NCBI RefSeq assembly: GCF_030403775.1
Contig: NZ_JAQMWQ010000010.1
Location: forward strand, 93,008-157,007
Length of the DNA stretch: 64,000 nt
Direction of reading: 5' to 3'
From: Paenibacillus sp. BSR1-1
Lineage (GTDB): Bacteria > Bacillota > Bacilli > Bacillales > Cytobacillaceae
How positions within the stretch are numbered: the first letter of the stretch is position 1; every line of letters starts with the position of its first letter. Both the position numbers and the translations under genes were made by a program. Shown piece by piece: positions 41,484 to 51,084 of the stretch. The notes under the pieces were generated by a model. It was not told the DNA's origin. It saw only the letters and a program-made list of their open reading frames with translations, and did not search any database.

Positions 41484-42143
41484 AATAATAATCTCATTTT
41501 GATCAAGTTGTTCAAAAATCCTTTCAGCCACCTGTTTAGGCGAGCTTAGCCGTGATGGATCTTTAATATGGTCACTGCCCGACCAAAATGGTGTATCCAT
41601 CCCACCCATGTAAACCGCACTAATTTTTATTCCACTGCCCTCGTATTCCTTTTGCAGGCTTTCTGTAAAGCCTCTGACAGCAAATTTGCTCGCTGCATAA
41701 ACGGCTTCATTGACCTTTCCGCGTAAACCGGCAGTTGAAATGATGTTCATAATCCTTCCTTCGCTCTTAACATGCAGAAGCGGTAATACTGCCTTTGTCA
41801 TAAAAATTGTACCCAACACATTAGTATTTAACATTTCACTGATTTGCTTTCCATCTATCTCCTCAAAAGGCCCAAAATGTCCTACACCGGCATTATTCAC
41901 CAATCCAGTTATGTGGCAGGTACTGCCAATATCTTTTATTTTCTCCGAAACTTCTTCATTCTTCCGAATGTCCAGCACAAGGATATCAGCCTTACCGCCA
42001 CTTGCTTCAATCTCATCTTTGGCAGCAAGTAATTTAGCAGAATTTCTGCCAGCAAGCAAAAGATGATACCCCTTTTTTGAAAAAAGAAGTGCTAACTCTT
42101 TTCCCAAGCCTGTCCCGGCTCCAGTTACGATGATTGTTTCCAT
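41466..42143 (-). CDS. Short-chain dehydrogenase/reductase
   Basis: 225 aa classical SDR: cofactor motif TGAGTGLG (7-14), NNAG, catalytic Ser in ISTAG and Tyr/Lys in YAASK. Start 42143 with AAGGAGATAACTTA upstream. The Arg in AGRNS after strand 2 suggests NADP preference. Substrate unknown. From memory it has no equivalent at this spot (recX-yfhH) in B. subtilis. Confidence 0.88.
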   Translation of the reverse strand: METIIVTGAGTGLGKELALLFSKKGYHLLLAGRNSAKLLAAKDEIEASGGKADILVLDIRKNEEVSEKIKDIGSTCHITGLVNNAGVGHFGPFEEIDGKQISEMLNTNVLGTIFMTKAVLPLLHVKSEGRIMNIISTAGLRGKVNEAVYAASKFAVRGFTESLQKEYEGSGIKISAVYMGGMDTPFWSGSDHIKDPSRLSSPKQVAERIFEQLDQNEIIIESKKS

Positions 42144-42230
42144 TAAGTTATCTCCTTCAAAATGTTTTTTACCTTTATTAATTTTACAAAAAAAACTATA
42201 CTAAAATAAAGAGAAATGGGAGGGATAGGG

Positions 42231-42554
42231 ATGCAGCAGGAGAAGCGGTATAGTGAAATGACTAAGAATGAATTAAGGCAGGAAATTGCTGGTCTGCAAG
42301 AAAAAGCCAGGAAAGCAGAGCAAATGGGGATGGTAAATGAATTTGCCGTCCTTGAAAGAAAAGTTTTAATGGCAAAGGCATATTTATTAAACCCTGAATC
42401 CTTTAAACCTGGGGAAATTTACGAAATTGAAGGAGACCCTGGCCAGCATTTTAAAATAGACTATATGAATGGCGTGTTTGCTTGGGGGTATCGGCTAAAA
42501 GGTGATGGTAAGGAAGAAGCACTGCCGATATCCTTGTTAAAGCAGTTGAAGTGA
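42231..42554 (+). CDS. yfhH: YfhH family protein (DUF1811)
   Basis: 107 aa: helical N-terminus (KRYSEMTKNELRQEIAGLQEKARKAEQMGMVNEFAVLERK) followed by a small beta barrel (FKPGEIYEI, FKIDYMNGVFAWGYRL). Same order next to recX as in B. subtilis. Start ATG 42231 with GGGAGGG 6 nt before. Function unknown. Confidence 0.85.
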   Translation: MQQEKRYSEMTKNELRQEIAGLQEKARKAEQMGMVNEFAVLERKVLMAKAYLLNPESFKPGEIYEIEGDPGQHFKIDYMNGVFAWGYRLKGDGKEEALPISLLKQLK

Positions 42555-42583
42555 CAAACCAGAGAACCTATTCTCTGGTTTGT
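42554..42583. terminator. Hairpin between yfhH and sspK
   Basis: Perfect 12-bp stem ACAAACCAGAGA/TCTCTGGTTTGT, 6-nt loop, between convergent stops; weak T tract. Confidence 0.6.
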
Positions 42584-42597
42584 CTTAGTATTACAAA

Positions 42598-42768
42598 TTA
42601 AAATTGTGGTGATTCGTCGTCACGTTCACCGGAAGCGCGCATGCGCTCTTGAGGATGTGTGTTGATAGTTCCGTTTGCTCTTTTTGAAGCATATTCTGCT
42701 TTAGCTCTCGGTTCTCCCTCAAACTTATTATTATTTTGATTTGGAAACCCAGTTTGTTTATTTCTCAT
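42598..42768 (-). CDS. sspK: Small acid-soluble spore protein K
   Basis: 56 aa: [20 protein letters not shown] then [27 protein letters not shown], the SspK pattern ([31 protein letters not shown]). ATG 42768, 8 nt from TGGAGG. SspK is made in the forespore, normally from sigma-G; I could not find a confident sigma-G promoter. Indicates an endospore former. Confidence 0.9.
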   Translation of the reverse strand: MRNKQTGFPNQNNNKFEGEPRAKAEYASKRANGTINTHPQERMRASGERDDESPQF

Positions 42769-42900
42769 GCTGTACCTCCATATAGGGAATGAGAAAAACG
42801 TGAAAAGCAAAGCTTGTTTTTCAATGCTTGCCACGTAATGTTAGTATCTGCTTAAATTTTTACGGTTATGTTATAAGAAAATGGCAAATGGGGTGTGTGT

Positions 42901-43170
42901 ATGAATGATTATCATGAAAAATTAGCAAACCTGCTTTTAGGAAAAAATGACCAGCTTTCCTATCAGCAAGCCCGGACTTGGGTAGAACTGCTGTGGGAGG
43001 ATTTTGAAACCACATACGCAAAAGCGGGCAGGGAATATATGGGAAGTGAAATGACAGAAAGAATTGTAAAACAATGGATTGAACATTACGGAGATAAGCT
43101 GCATGAATTTGCAGCGACCAATCCGAAATATAAACATTTTCTAGAGCAAGCAAAAAATACTCTCCATTAA
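42901..43170 (+). CDS. yfhJ: YfhJ family (WVELL) protein
   Basis: 89 aa: WVELLWEDFETTYAKAGREY and EMTERIVKQWIEHYGDKLHEF are the conserved core of the YfhJ/WVELL family. ATG 42901 after GGGGTGTG. Same neighbours as in B. subtilis. Function unknown. Confidence 0.85.
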   Translation: MNDYHEKLANLLLGKNDQLSYQQARTWVELLWEDFETTYAKAGREYMGSEMTERIVKQWIEHYGDKLHEFAATNPKYKHFLEQAKNTLH

Positions 43171-43171
43171 A

Positions 43172-43200
43172 AAAGCAAGTGATTATAGGTCACTTGCTTT
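43172..43200. terminator. Bidirectional terminator between yfhJ and yfhP
   Basis: AAAGCAAGTGA/TCACTTGCTTT 11-bp stem with A-run before and T-rich sequence after, between convergent genes. Confidence 0.8.
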
Positions 43201-43205
43201 GCTTT

Positions 43206-44186
43206 TTAACTAGGGATAATCCCTAATTTTTTTCGCAATTTCTTTTCGCTGAACACCCAGCCTGTATAAGAGGTAATTCGGTTTAGATTACAATCTAATT
43301 GCACCACGGCTACAAAGGGATAATGACCGTTGCTTCGATAACGCAAATCAATAAAACGGACCTCATAATAATCATTGAATTCATCTATTTCCCAGCGATA
43401 GACCGGGGAGAATGAAAGAAAAGCGGAAATATTGTCGTCCTTTTTCGCTGCTTCAATTAAGGGTGTTTGCGGAACAGGAACACGCTTAAAACGATCCAAA
43501 ATTTCTACTTTTTTATCTTCTGACCTGCCAACAAAAAACATGCTTTTATTCATGGCAGCAATTCGCCACTGATGAAACTTCATGGTTGGCGCGATAATAA
43601 TTTCTGTAGCATCAGGAATAAGGGTTCTCACCTCAAGCAATACTCTTTTCTTAGCCTGATATCTTCTTAAATAGTAAACGATGATAACTGCATACATAAT
43701 CAGAAAAGTATAGCCTGGATTTGCCCCTAATATCCAAATGAAGATCCCAACAACGTGAATTCCAAATATTATCGGATCAAAAGTATTAATCACACCGAGC
43801 GCCACCCATTTTGAGGAGAATGGCCTTAAGGCTTGAGTTCCGTATGCATTAAATATATCAACAAAAACGTGGATAAAAACGGCAGCAAATGTCCATGCCC
43901 AGAGATGAAGAAGATTTGCACTTTGAAAAAAGGGATAAATGACTGCCACAATTAAGAGCGGCCACAGGATGACCGCAGGAATTGAATGGGTCACTCCGCG
44001 ATGATTCCGAATATAGATGGCATTATTTCTCAGTTTTAAAACAGTGTCAATATCTGGTATTTGAGAACCTGCTATTGTTGCAATTAAAACACTAGTTGTA
44101 GCAGCATGGCTGGCGGCCACCGCTGGATCGAGGGTTGCAAGACCACCTAGTGCAATGCCCATGACAACATGAGTTCCAGTATCCAA
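43206..44186 (-). CDS. yfhP: YfhP, membrane metal-dependent hydrolase-like protein
   Basis: 326 aa. N-terminal LexA-binding/YdjM-like membrane hydrolase domain: GTHVVMG, GSQIPDIDTVLKLR, NHRGVTHS and HVFVDIFNAYGTQA supply the His/Asp metal ligands across four or five membrane helices. A soluble C-terminal region of about 140 residues (from about 185) follows. Start TTG 44186, 9 nt after AAAGGAGG. Divergent from mutY, as in B. subtilis. Substrate not established. Confidence 0.85.
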   Translation of the reverse strand: MDTGTHVVMGIALGGLATLDPAVAASHAATTSVLIATIAGSQIPDIDTVLKLRNNAIYIRNHRGVTHSIPAVILWPLLIVAVIYPFFQSANLLHLWAWTFAAVFIHVFVDIFNAYGTQALRPFSSKWVALGVINTFDPIIFGIHVVGIFIWILGANPGYTFLIMYAVIIVYYLRRYQAKKRVLLEVRTLIPDATEIIIAPTMKFHQWRIAAMNKSMFFVGRSEDKKVEILDRFKRVPVPQTPLIEAAKKDDNISAFLSFSPVYRWEIDEFNDYYEVRFIDLRYRSNGHYPFVAVVQLDCNLNRITSYTGWVFSEKKLRKKLGIIPS

Positions 44187-44292
44187 AAGGAATATCCTCC
44201 TTTAAAATGTTCTTGTCAAAATAGAAAAATTAACTTATTGTAAAACGAAAATGCTTTTCTTTTTGCTAGTTTTTTACGGAGGGCCTAAAGTT

Positions 44293-45387
44293 ATGTTAAT
44301 TGAACTAAAAAATATTACAGAAATCAATATAAATGCTTTTCAAAATGATTTAATTTCTTGGTTTAAGTCGGAACAGCGTGACCTTCCCTGGAGAAAAGAT
44401 CAGGACCCATATAAGGTCTGGGTATCAGAAATAATGCTGCAGCAAACAAGAGTAGATACTGTCATTCCGTATTTTAACCGATTTATCGAATGGTTTCCTA
44501 CCATCGAAGACTTAGCCGAAGCGGAAGAAGACAAAGTTCTAAAAGCATGGGAAGGACTTGGGTATTACTCAAGAGTTCGGAATTTACAGTCTGCAGTTAA
44601 GGAAGTAAAAGAGAATTATAATAGTAAGGTACCCAGCACCCCTGAAGAAATTGCGAAACTTAAGGGGGTGGGTCCTTATACAGCAGGTGCTATTTTAAGC
44701 ATTGCTTATGGAGTTCCGGAACCTGCTGTTGATGGCAATGTCATGCGCGTTTTATCAAGAATACTTTCTATTTGGGAAGATATTGCGAAACCATCGACAC
44801 GAAAGATTTTTGAAAAAGCGGTCAGGGAATTAATTTCACATGATGATCCGTCTGCCTTTAACCAAGCTTTAATGGAATTAGGGGCATTGATTTGTACCCC
44901 AACCTCTCCATCTTGCTTATTATGCCCAGTTCGTGAACATTGCCACGGGTTTCATGAAGGTGTACAAAATGAGCTGCCAGTGAAAACGAAAAAGACAAAA
45001 ACACGTCATGTACAATTAGCTTCCGCTATTCTTTTAGCTGAAAATGGGAAGATTGTCATTCATAAGCGTCCCTCGTCAGGATTACTAGCAAATCTATGGG
45101 AATTTCCAAACGTGGAGATTGTTCATCCATTGCAGGCTGACCGCGAGGAAGTTGCAGGTCAATTTAATCAATCTCTGAATTTATCCGTCAAGCTTGATCA
45201 CATTATCGGTCAAATTGAGCATGTTTTTTCACATTTGGTTTGGAATATTAAAGTGTATACAGGTAAAATATGTTCCGAGTTTGTGGAAAGTGATGAATGG
45301 CGGCTTGTTTCGTTAGCGGAAATGGAAGAATACGCTTTTCCTGTTTCCTATCAAAAAATGTTAAAGCTTTATCAGGAACAAAAATAG
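44293..45387 (+). CDS. mutY: Adenine DNA glycosylase MutY
   Basis: 364 aa. Removes adenine mispaired with 8-oxoguanine. Catalytic Glu46 (EIMLQQT) and Asp147 (VDGNV), helix-hairpin-helix [11 protein letters not shown], and the 4Fe-4S ligands Cys201, Cys208, Cys211, Cys217. A C-terminal NUDIX-like 8-oxoG-recognition domain (about 235-364) contains [18 protein letters not shown] 44293 is 10 nt after GGAGG. Terminator follows. Confidence 0.94.
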   Translation: MLIELKNITEININAFQNDLISWFKSEQRDLPWRKDQDPYKVWVSEIMLQQTRVDTVIPYFNRFIEWFPTIEDLAEAEEDKVLKAWEGLGYYSRVRNLQSAVKEVKENYNSKVPSTPEEIAKLKGVGPYTAGAILSIAYGVPEPAVDGNVMRVLSRILSIWEDIAKPSTRKIFEKAVRELISHDDPSAFNQALMELGALICTPTSPSCLLCPVREHCHGFHEGVQNELPVKTKKTKTRHVQLASAILLAENGKIVIHKRPSSGLLANLWEFPNVEIVHPLQADREEVAGQFNQSLNLSVKLDHIIGQIEHVFSHLVWNIKVYTGKICSEFVESDEWRLVSLAEMEEYAFPVSYQKMLKLYQEQK

Positions 45388-45388
45388 G

Positions 45389-45425
45389 AAGAACGCCGTG
45401 ACCTTGTTACGGCGTTCTTTTTTTC
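45389..45425. terminator. Terminator after mutY
   Basis: 14-bp stem with one G-U (45389-45402/45406-45419), loop CTT, T-rich tail; faces the yfhS stop. Confidence 0.85.
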
Positions 45426-45607
45426 TAGTGTTTGATCCCTCCGCGATTTTCAATTTCCTCAATAATCTCTCTATGTATGGTTTGACCCTCGCTATTTAAA
45501 TAAGGGGCAATTTGCTGCAGGGAATGATGAAAAAAAGCAAGCTCGTTATCCTCCCAGTCAGATTTAGCCATCATTGAAAGCTCTGTCATATCCCGTCCTG
45601 CATACAT
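45425..45607 (-). CDS. yfhS: YfhS-like small protein
   Basis: 60 aa: MYAGRDMTELSMMAKSDW start, an aromatic middle (LAFFHHSLQQIAPYLNSEGQ) and HREIIEEIENRGGIKH at the end. The location between mutY and fabL and the length fit B. subtilis YfhS, a small sporulation-associated protein by my recollection. Function unknown. Confidence 0.7.
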   Translation of the reverse strand: MYAGRDMTELSMMAKSDWEDNELAFFHHSLQQIAPYLNSEGQTIHREIIEEIENRGGIKH

Positions 45608-45689
45608 AAATCTTCATCCCTTCGTTAAGGTATTTTCTCTTAGTGTTTGGCCGATTAATTGTCTTCTATTCATGGAAAAGTTAAAATAG

Positions 45690-46472
<783 letters not shown>

Positions 46473-46544
46473 TTATTTTTAAATAATTTTTTGGGATAAT
46501 CTTCACGAAGCAGGGATACATTAATATTCGTGGAGGTGATTACA

Positions 46545-46772
46545 ATGGCAAACTTCAATCAACAGCCAAACAAAACTTCAGCTGGAACAAACATCCAGGA
46601 AGTAAGACAACAAAATGCTAATTCCCAAGCTGGTGCAGGTGCAGCTGGTGCAGCTGGTCAATTTGGTACTGAATTCGCGAGTGAAACAAATGCTGCTGAA
46701 GTAAGAGCACAAAACCAACAATCTCAAGCCCGTAAAGGCCAAGGCAACGCTGGTCAATTCGGCCAAAGCTAA
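46545..46772 (+). CDS. sspE: Gamma-type small acid-soluble spore protein
   Basis: 75 aa, rich in Gln, Ala, Asn and Gly, no Trp, Cys or Tyr. Contains the GPR protease site EFASETN and two imperfect repeats (GTNIQEVRQQNANSQAGAG and ETNAAEVRAQNQQSQARKG). Stored in the forespore and degraded at germination as an amino-acid source. Strong GGAGGTGAT site before ATG 46545. Own terminator. Confidence 0.94.
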   Translation: MANFNQQPNKTSAGTNIQEVRQQNANSQAGAGAAGAAGQFGTEFASETNAAEVRAQNQQSQARKGQGNAGQFGQS

Positions 46773-46784
46773 TAACCTTAACTT

Positions 46785-46825
46785 GAAGGCACTCTTCCAA
46801 TCGAAAGAGTGCCTTCTTCATTTTT
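46785..46825 (+). terminator. Terminator of sspE
   Basis: GAAGGCACTCTT/AAGAGTGCCTTC 12-bp stem (46785-46796/46805-46816), then TTCATTTTT. Confidence 0.8.
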
Positions 46826-46842
46826 GCCTAGAACTTTGATTA

Positions 46843-46880
46843 CTGTCCAGCTACAGCGTCTAGGGGCTTCCGCTTTTCTG
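46843..46880. repeat. Degenerate Bacillaceae CCAGC-type intergenic repeat
   Basis: GTCCAGCTACAGCGTCTAGG-GGCTTCCGCTTTTC resembles the TCTAGCTCCAGCGCCTAG elements dispersed in Bacillus intergenic DNA (recollection, not a search). Lies between the sspE terminator and ygaB. Confidence 0.45.
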
Positions 46881-46980
46881 ATTTCGACAAAACTTCCTTT
46901 TTGTCTACATAAGTAGTCAAAGGAGATTAAAGTTTGTTCAAGAATACATATTAGGTACAAATAATAAGGCGGTGAGGGAA

Positions 46981-47238
46981 ATGAATCATTTTAACCGATT
47001 AGTTTCCGAGCAAATGGCAACGATGGAAAAATTATTATACCTTCAGGCTGAACTTGAACGTTGTCAGCAAATTGAAGAAGAATTGCAGACATTACAGAAC
47101 GAAACCGATCTTGAAAGTATTCAAACTGATATTCAACTTATGAAAAAAGAGTTGAAAGAAATTCAGTCCATGTTTGAAAAACAGACTGAAGAGGTTATTA
47201 ATTCATATCGGGAATCGAGCTTAACTCCTTCCTTGTAA
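46981..47238 (+). CDS. ygaB: YgaB-like coiled-coil protein
   Basis: 85 aa, nearly all alpha-helical: heptad-rich coiled coil (about 8-75) with ELERCQQIEEELQTLQ and LMKKELKEIQSMFEKQ. No membrane segment. Position after sspE matches B. subtilis ygaB. ATG 46981 follows AAGGCGGTG by 6 nt. Function unknown. Confidence 0.8.
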   Translation: MNHFNRLVSEQMATMEKLLYLQAELERCQQIEEELQTLQNETDLESIQTDIQLMKKELKEIQSMFEKQTEEVINSYRESSLTPSL

Positions 47239-47281
47239 TGAATAATAATGAAAATGAAGAAAAAAATTCGCAAATTTTTAC

Positions 47282-47309
47282 AAAGAGCCACTTGAAATGT
47301 GGCTCTTTT
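47282..47309 (+). terminator. Terminator of ygaB
   Basis: AAAGAGCCAC/GTGGCTCTTT, 10-bp stem, 7-nt loop, ending in T4. Confidence 0.8.
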
Positions 47310-47430
47310 GTTTTAAATTCTGTTCTCAACCGTTATAATAATAGAAAGTAGGAATTTTCTTTGTTGCCTTTTGTCATTATTTTTCAAAGAATAGGTTACA
47401 AAGCGTTCAGTAATGAAGGTAGGGGAGAAC

Positions 47431-47961
47431 ATGGGCGTACCCATCGAAGGTGAACCAATGCAAATACATAGCTATAAACACAATGGGCACATCCATCGCG
47501 TCTGGGAAGAAACAACCGTTTTAAAAGGGTCACAGCATTTAGTGATTGGTGGAAATGATCGGACATTGGTAACAGAATCAGATGGTAGGACGTGGATTAC
47601 AAGAGAACCTGCCATTTGTTACTTCCATTCACAATACTGGTTTAATGTAATTGGAATGATCCGTGAAGACGGCATTTATTATTACTGTAATATCAGTTCA
47701 CCGTTTATTTTTGATGGTGAAGCACTTAAATATATTGATTATGATCTTGATATAAAGGTGTATCCTGATATGACGTTTAATTTGCTAGACGAAGATGAGT
47801 ATGAGCGACATCGCCGCGAAATGAATTATCCGGATGTGATAGACCAAATTCTCAAGCGAAACGTTGATAAATTGATTCAATGGATTCGTCAAAGAAATGG
47901 CCCATTTGCACCAGATTTTATTGATATTTGGTACGAGCGTTATTTAACATATAGACGTTAA
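47431..47961 (+). CDS. ntdP: Nucleoside tri-/diphosphate phosphatase (DUF402, YgaC)
   Basis: 176 aa, same length as B. subtilis YgaC by recollection. DUF402 barrel: [51 protein letters not shown] strand and [13 protein letters not shown] with the metal-binding Asp/Glu cluster (DEDEYERH). The S. aureus relative hydrolyses nucleoside tri- and diphosphates. ATG 47431 matches the family N-terminus; ATG 47413 lies upstream of the GGGGAG purine run. Confidence 0.88.
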   Translation: MGVPIEGEPMQIHSYKHNGHIHRVWEETTVLKGSQHLVIGGNDRTLVTESDGRTWITREPAICYFHSQYWFNVIGMIREDGIYYYCNISSPFIFDGEALKYIDYDLDIKVYPDMTFNLLDEDEYERHRREMNYPDVIDQILKRNVDKLIQWIRQRNGPFAPDFIDIWYERYLTYRR

Positions 47962-47977
47962 AGGGTAGCGTAGGTGC

Positions 47978-48002
47978 CTGTTGATTTTATCAACAGGTTT
48001 TT
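47978..48002 (+). terminator. Terminator of ntdP
   Basis: CCTGTTGAT/ATCAACAGG, perfect 9-bp stem, TTT loop, T4. Confidence 0.8.
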
Positions 48003-48038
48003 ACGTGCTTATCGAAAAAGAGAGGGGGCCGCAAAAGA

Positions 48039-49805
48039 TTGAATAGCATTCAGAGATATCTTCAATTTGTAAAGCCATACAAATGGCAAATCTTCGGAAC
48101 AATCATCATTGGAGTTATAAAATTCTCGATTCCGCTTATCATACCTATTTTAATAAAATATGTAGTGGATGACATTATAGGAAATCACGCCTTATCAGCT
48201 GATGAAAAAATACATAAATTAATGCTGATTTTGGGGATGATGATTGTTATTTTTGTGATTCTAAGGCCGCCGATTGAGTATTACCGGCAGTATTTTGCCC
48301 AATGGACATCAAGTAAAATCTTATATGATCTTCGTGATACGATGTATAAACATATTCAAAAGCTTAGCTTTAAGTATTATGCCAATACCCGGGCAGGAGA
48401 AATTATTTCTCGTGTTATAAATGATGTCGAGCAAACGAAAACGTTTGTTGTAACAGGGTTGATGAATCTGTGGCTGGATGTCGCTACTATTGTTATTGCC
48501 ATTATTCTTATGTTTTCAATGAATGTTAAATTAACTTTAATTTCGATTTTGCTGTTTCCACTTTATGCTATTTCCATTAGGTACTTTTTTGGGAATTTAC
48601 GGAGGTTAACAAGGATTCGTTCGCAAGCTCTAGCGGAGGTTCAAAGCTACCTTCATGAACGGGTGCAGGGGATGCCTGTCATCAAGAGTTTTGCGATTGA
48701 AGAATATGAACAAACCCAGTTTGATAAGCAAAATAAAAACTTTTTAGAAAAAGCCTTGCAGCACACGAGCTGGAATGCAAAGTCCTTTTCTGCTGTAAAC
48801 ACAATTACAGATATCGCACCATTAATTGTGATAGGATATTCAGCATTTTTAGTTATTCAACATGAGTTAACACTAGGTACGATGGTGGCGTTTTTTGCTT
48901 ATATTGACAAGCTTTATAATCCCTTAAGAAGACTGGTTAACTCTTCAACCACTGTTACACAATCCTTTGCCTCAATGGACCGTGTTTTTGAATTATTGGA
49001 TGAAAAATATGATATTGTTGACGAGCCGGATTCGAAAGAGTGTACTGAGGTACACGGTGATATTTCTTTTGAGGATGTATCCTTTTCCTATAATGAAAAT
49101 GAGGAACTAGTACTTAAAGATATTACTATCGATGTAAAAAAGGGAGAAACCATTGCACTTGTTGGAATGAGCGGCGGCGGAAAATCAACGCTGGTTAGTT
49201 TAATTCCGCGTTTTTATGACGTAACCAAAGGAAAGATTACTCTAGATGGTGTAGATATTCGTCAGTTTAAGGTTCAAACTTTACGGGATAAAATTGGGGT
49301 TGTGTTCCAAGATAATATTCTATTTAGTGAATCAGTGAAGGATAATATTTTATTGGGAAAACCATGGGCAACGGATGATGAAGTTTACCAGGCAGCAAAA
49401 GCCGCTAATGCACATGAATTTATCTTAAATCTGGCAGAAGGATATAATACAAAGGTAGGGGAAAGGGGTGTAAAGCTTTCCGGGGGTCAAAAGCAGAGGA
49501 TTGCCATTGCACGGGTATTTTTGAAAAACCCGCCTATCCTTATTTTAGATGAAGCGACATCGGCTCTTGACTTAGAAAGTGAACATTCGATTCAAGAATC
49601 CCTAGAAGAGCTTGCAAAGGACCGTACAACCTTTATTGTGGCACACCGATTATCGACCATCACTCATGCAAATCGCATTGTTTTGATTGAACATGGCCAA
49701 ATTGTTGAAGTCGGAACACATGAAGAACTAATGGCGAAGCAAGGGAACTATTTTAGATTATTTCAAGTTCAACTTCTTGAACATAAAGAAACCGAAGTGG
49801 AGTAA
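48039..49805 (+). CDS. ygaD: ABC exporter, fused membrane and ATPase domains (YgaD)
   Basis: 588 aa half-transporter, likely a homodimer: six membrane helices in residues 15-300, then an ATPase domain with Walker [10 protein letters not shown]-loop [10 protein letters not shown], signature [10 protein letters not shown], Walker [13 protein letters not shown] and H-loop AHRLST. MsbA/multidrug type; substrate unknown. Start TTG 48039, 10 nt after GAGGGGG. Same position as B. subtilis ygaD. Its stop lies in the loop of the terminator. Confidence 0.92.
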   Translation: MNSIQRYLQFVKPYKWQIFGTIIIGVIKFSIPLIIPILIKYVVDDIIGNHALSADEKIHKLMLILGMMIVIFVILRPPIEYYRQYFAQWTSSKILYDLRDTMYKHIQKLSFKYYANTRAGEIISRVINDVEQTKTFVVTGLMNLWLDVATIVIAIILMFSMNVKLTLISILLFPLYAISIRYFFGNLRRLTRIRSQALAEVQSYLHERVQGMPVIKSFAIEEYEQTQFDKQNKNFLEKALQHTSWNAKSFSAVNTITDIAPLIVIGYSAFLVIQHELTLGTMVAFFAYIDKLYNPLRRLVNSSTTVTQSFASMDRVFELLDEKYDIVDEPDSKECTEVHGDISFEDVSFSYNENEELVLKDITIDVKKGETIALVGMSGGGKSTLVSLIPRFYDVTKGKITLDGVDIRQFKVQTLRDKIGVVFQDNILFSESVKDNILLGKPWATDDEVYQAAKAANAHEFILNLAEGYNTKVGERGVKLSGGQKQRIAIARVFLKNPPILILDEATSALDLESEHSIQESLEELAKDRTTFIVAHRLSTITHANRIVLIEHGQIVEVGTHEELMAKQGNYFRLFQVQLLEHKETEVE

Positions 49806-49822
49806 ATTCCACTTCGGTTTTT
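49789..49822. terminator. Terminator overlapping the ygaD stop
   Basis: AAACCGAAGTGGA/TCCACTTCGGTTT 13-bp perfect stem with the TAA in the 6-nt loop, then T; convergent with ygaE. Confidence 0.88.
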
Positions 49823-50897
49823 ATTCGTTAGAAGGTTCTTCAATGGAAACTTCATTTTCATGGTAAGAATGAAAACTTGTAATCAAAGTATCAAGATGTT
49901 CAACCTGTTCACTATAGTCAATGATTGATGCAACGATTTGCATTATGTGATACATATGTGGAGGATTATTCTCGGCATATTCCTTTTGATGCGATAAAAA
50001 TAAGTCAAATAATTCTTTTTTGTTTAAACAAACAGTTCCTTCTGAATACGTTGGGTGGGTTGGGATTTTGCCAATAAACCTGAGCATTAGCTGCTCATGC
50101 TGGTAAATCAAACAATCCAATTGTTCCTGAATCGATTGCTGAAAATTTTCTGGCAGGTGGAGCAGTTCATTTTCAAAACGATGAAGCTTTTTTAACGTAT
50201 CAAGCGCTTTTTTAGCTGTAGATGTCATTTGCCGATAAATAACAAGCTTCCGTGACTTTTCTAATGTAATCCTTTTAAAATAGCTTCGTTCTTCTTTATA
50301 CATTAAATAAAATTGACTGATTTTAATATAACTGTCCTTTAACTTTTCAATATCTGTTTTGAGAAGTTGATGATCGAAGTCATGACGTGTACTTAATCTA
50401 ATCCACCTAATAATCTCTTCGGTCGTGTCGGCTATTTTTAAATAAAGCTTATTTTCATATTTTGGCGGCATAAATACGAGATTAACTATGAACGCTGAAA
50501 ATACCCCAATCATAATCGTGGAGAAACGAATTCCTGCAAACTGAATAAAGCTTCCGCTTTGTATTTCCATTATTGAAATTAATGTTACCAGTGAAAGACC
50601 AATGTTTTTCTCGAGTTTCAGCTTTAGATTTAGAAGAATGACGATGATCGCTGCCAGTCCGACAACAATATAATGATTACCTAGCACAAGAACAAAAATT
50701 ACTGCCATTATAGCTCCAATAATATTACCTTGAATCTGTTCAATGATTGTTAAATAGGAACGGTATATCGTCGGCTGAATAGCGAATATGGCAGCAATGG
50801 CGGCAAAGACTGGGGAAGGTGAATGCAATAGTTGGGCTAAGTATAGTGATAAAACAATAGCTATTCCCGTTTTGAAAATGCGGGCACCTAACTTCAT
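49821..50897 (-). CDS. ygaE: Aromatic-acid exporter-like membrane protein (YgaE)
   Basis: 358 aa from the ATG at 50897: LGARIFKTGIAIVLSLYLAQ, SPVFAAIAAIFAIQPTIYRS and the following four helices match the ArAE/FUSC-type N-terminal domain. A long soluble helical C-terminus (about 180-340) follows. In-frame codons upstream to 51038 encode an unrelated Lys/Ile-rich stretch, so the inner ATG with GAAAGGA upstream is chosen. Same place as B. subtilis ygaE. Transport substrate unknown. Confidence 0.82.
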   Translation of the reverse strand: MKLGARIFKTGIAIVLSLYLAQLLHSPSPVFAAIAAIFAIQPTIYRSYLTIIEQIQGNIIGAIMAVIFVLVLGNHYIVVGLAAIIVILLNLKLKLEKNIGLSLVTLISIMEIQSGSFIQFAGIRFSTIMIGVFSAFIVNLVFMPPKYENKLYLKIADTTEEIIRWIRLSTRHDFDHQLLKTDIEKLKDSYIKISQFYLMYKEERSYFKRITLEKSRKLVIYRQMTSTAKKALDTLKKLHRFENELLHLPENFQQSIQEQLDCLIYQHEQLMLRFIGKIPTHPTYSEGTVCLNKKELFDLFLSHQKEYAENNPPHMYHIMQIVASIIDYSEQVEHLDTLITSFHSYHENEVSIEEPSNE

Positions 50898-51037
50898 TAT
50901 AAATAGTTTCCTTTCAAAATAAGTGGTTATCTTTATTTTACTAATAAATAACAATACTGTACTATACATGGAATCATGCATTTTATCAAGAGAAATTATA
51001 TGAATTTTTTTACGTATTGTTCCAAAAAAATGTGACA

Positions 51038-51072
51038 AAAAAACACCCGCTTGTCAAAAGCGGGCGTTTTTT
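51038..51072 (-). terminator. Terminator of the glutamate synthase gene
   Basis: 15-nt arms (51038-51052/51058-51072) pairing throughout on the minus strand with one G-U, then a T7 run. Confidence 0.85.
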
Positions 51073-51084
51073 GTTACTGATAAA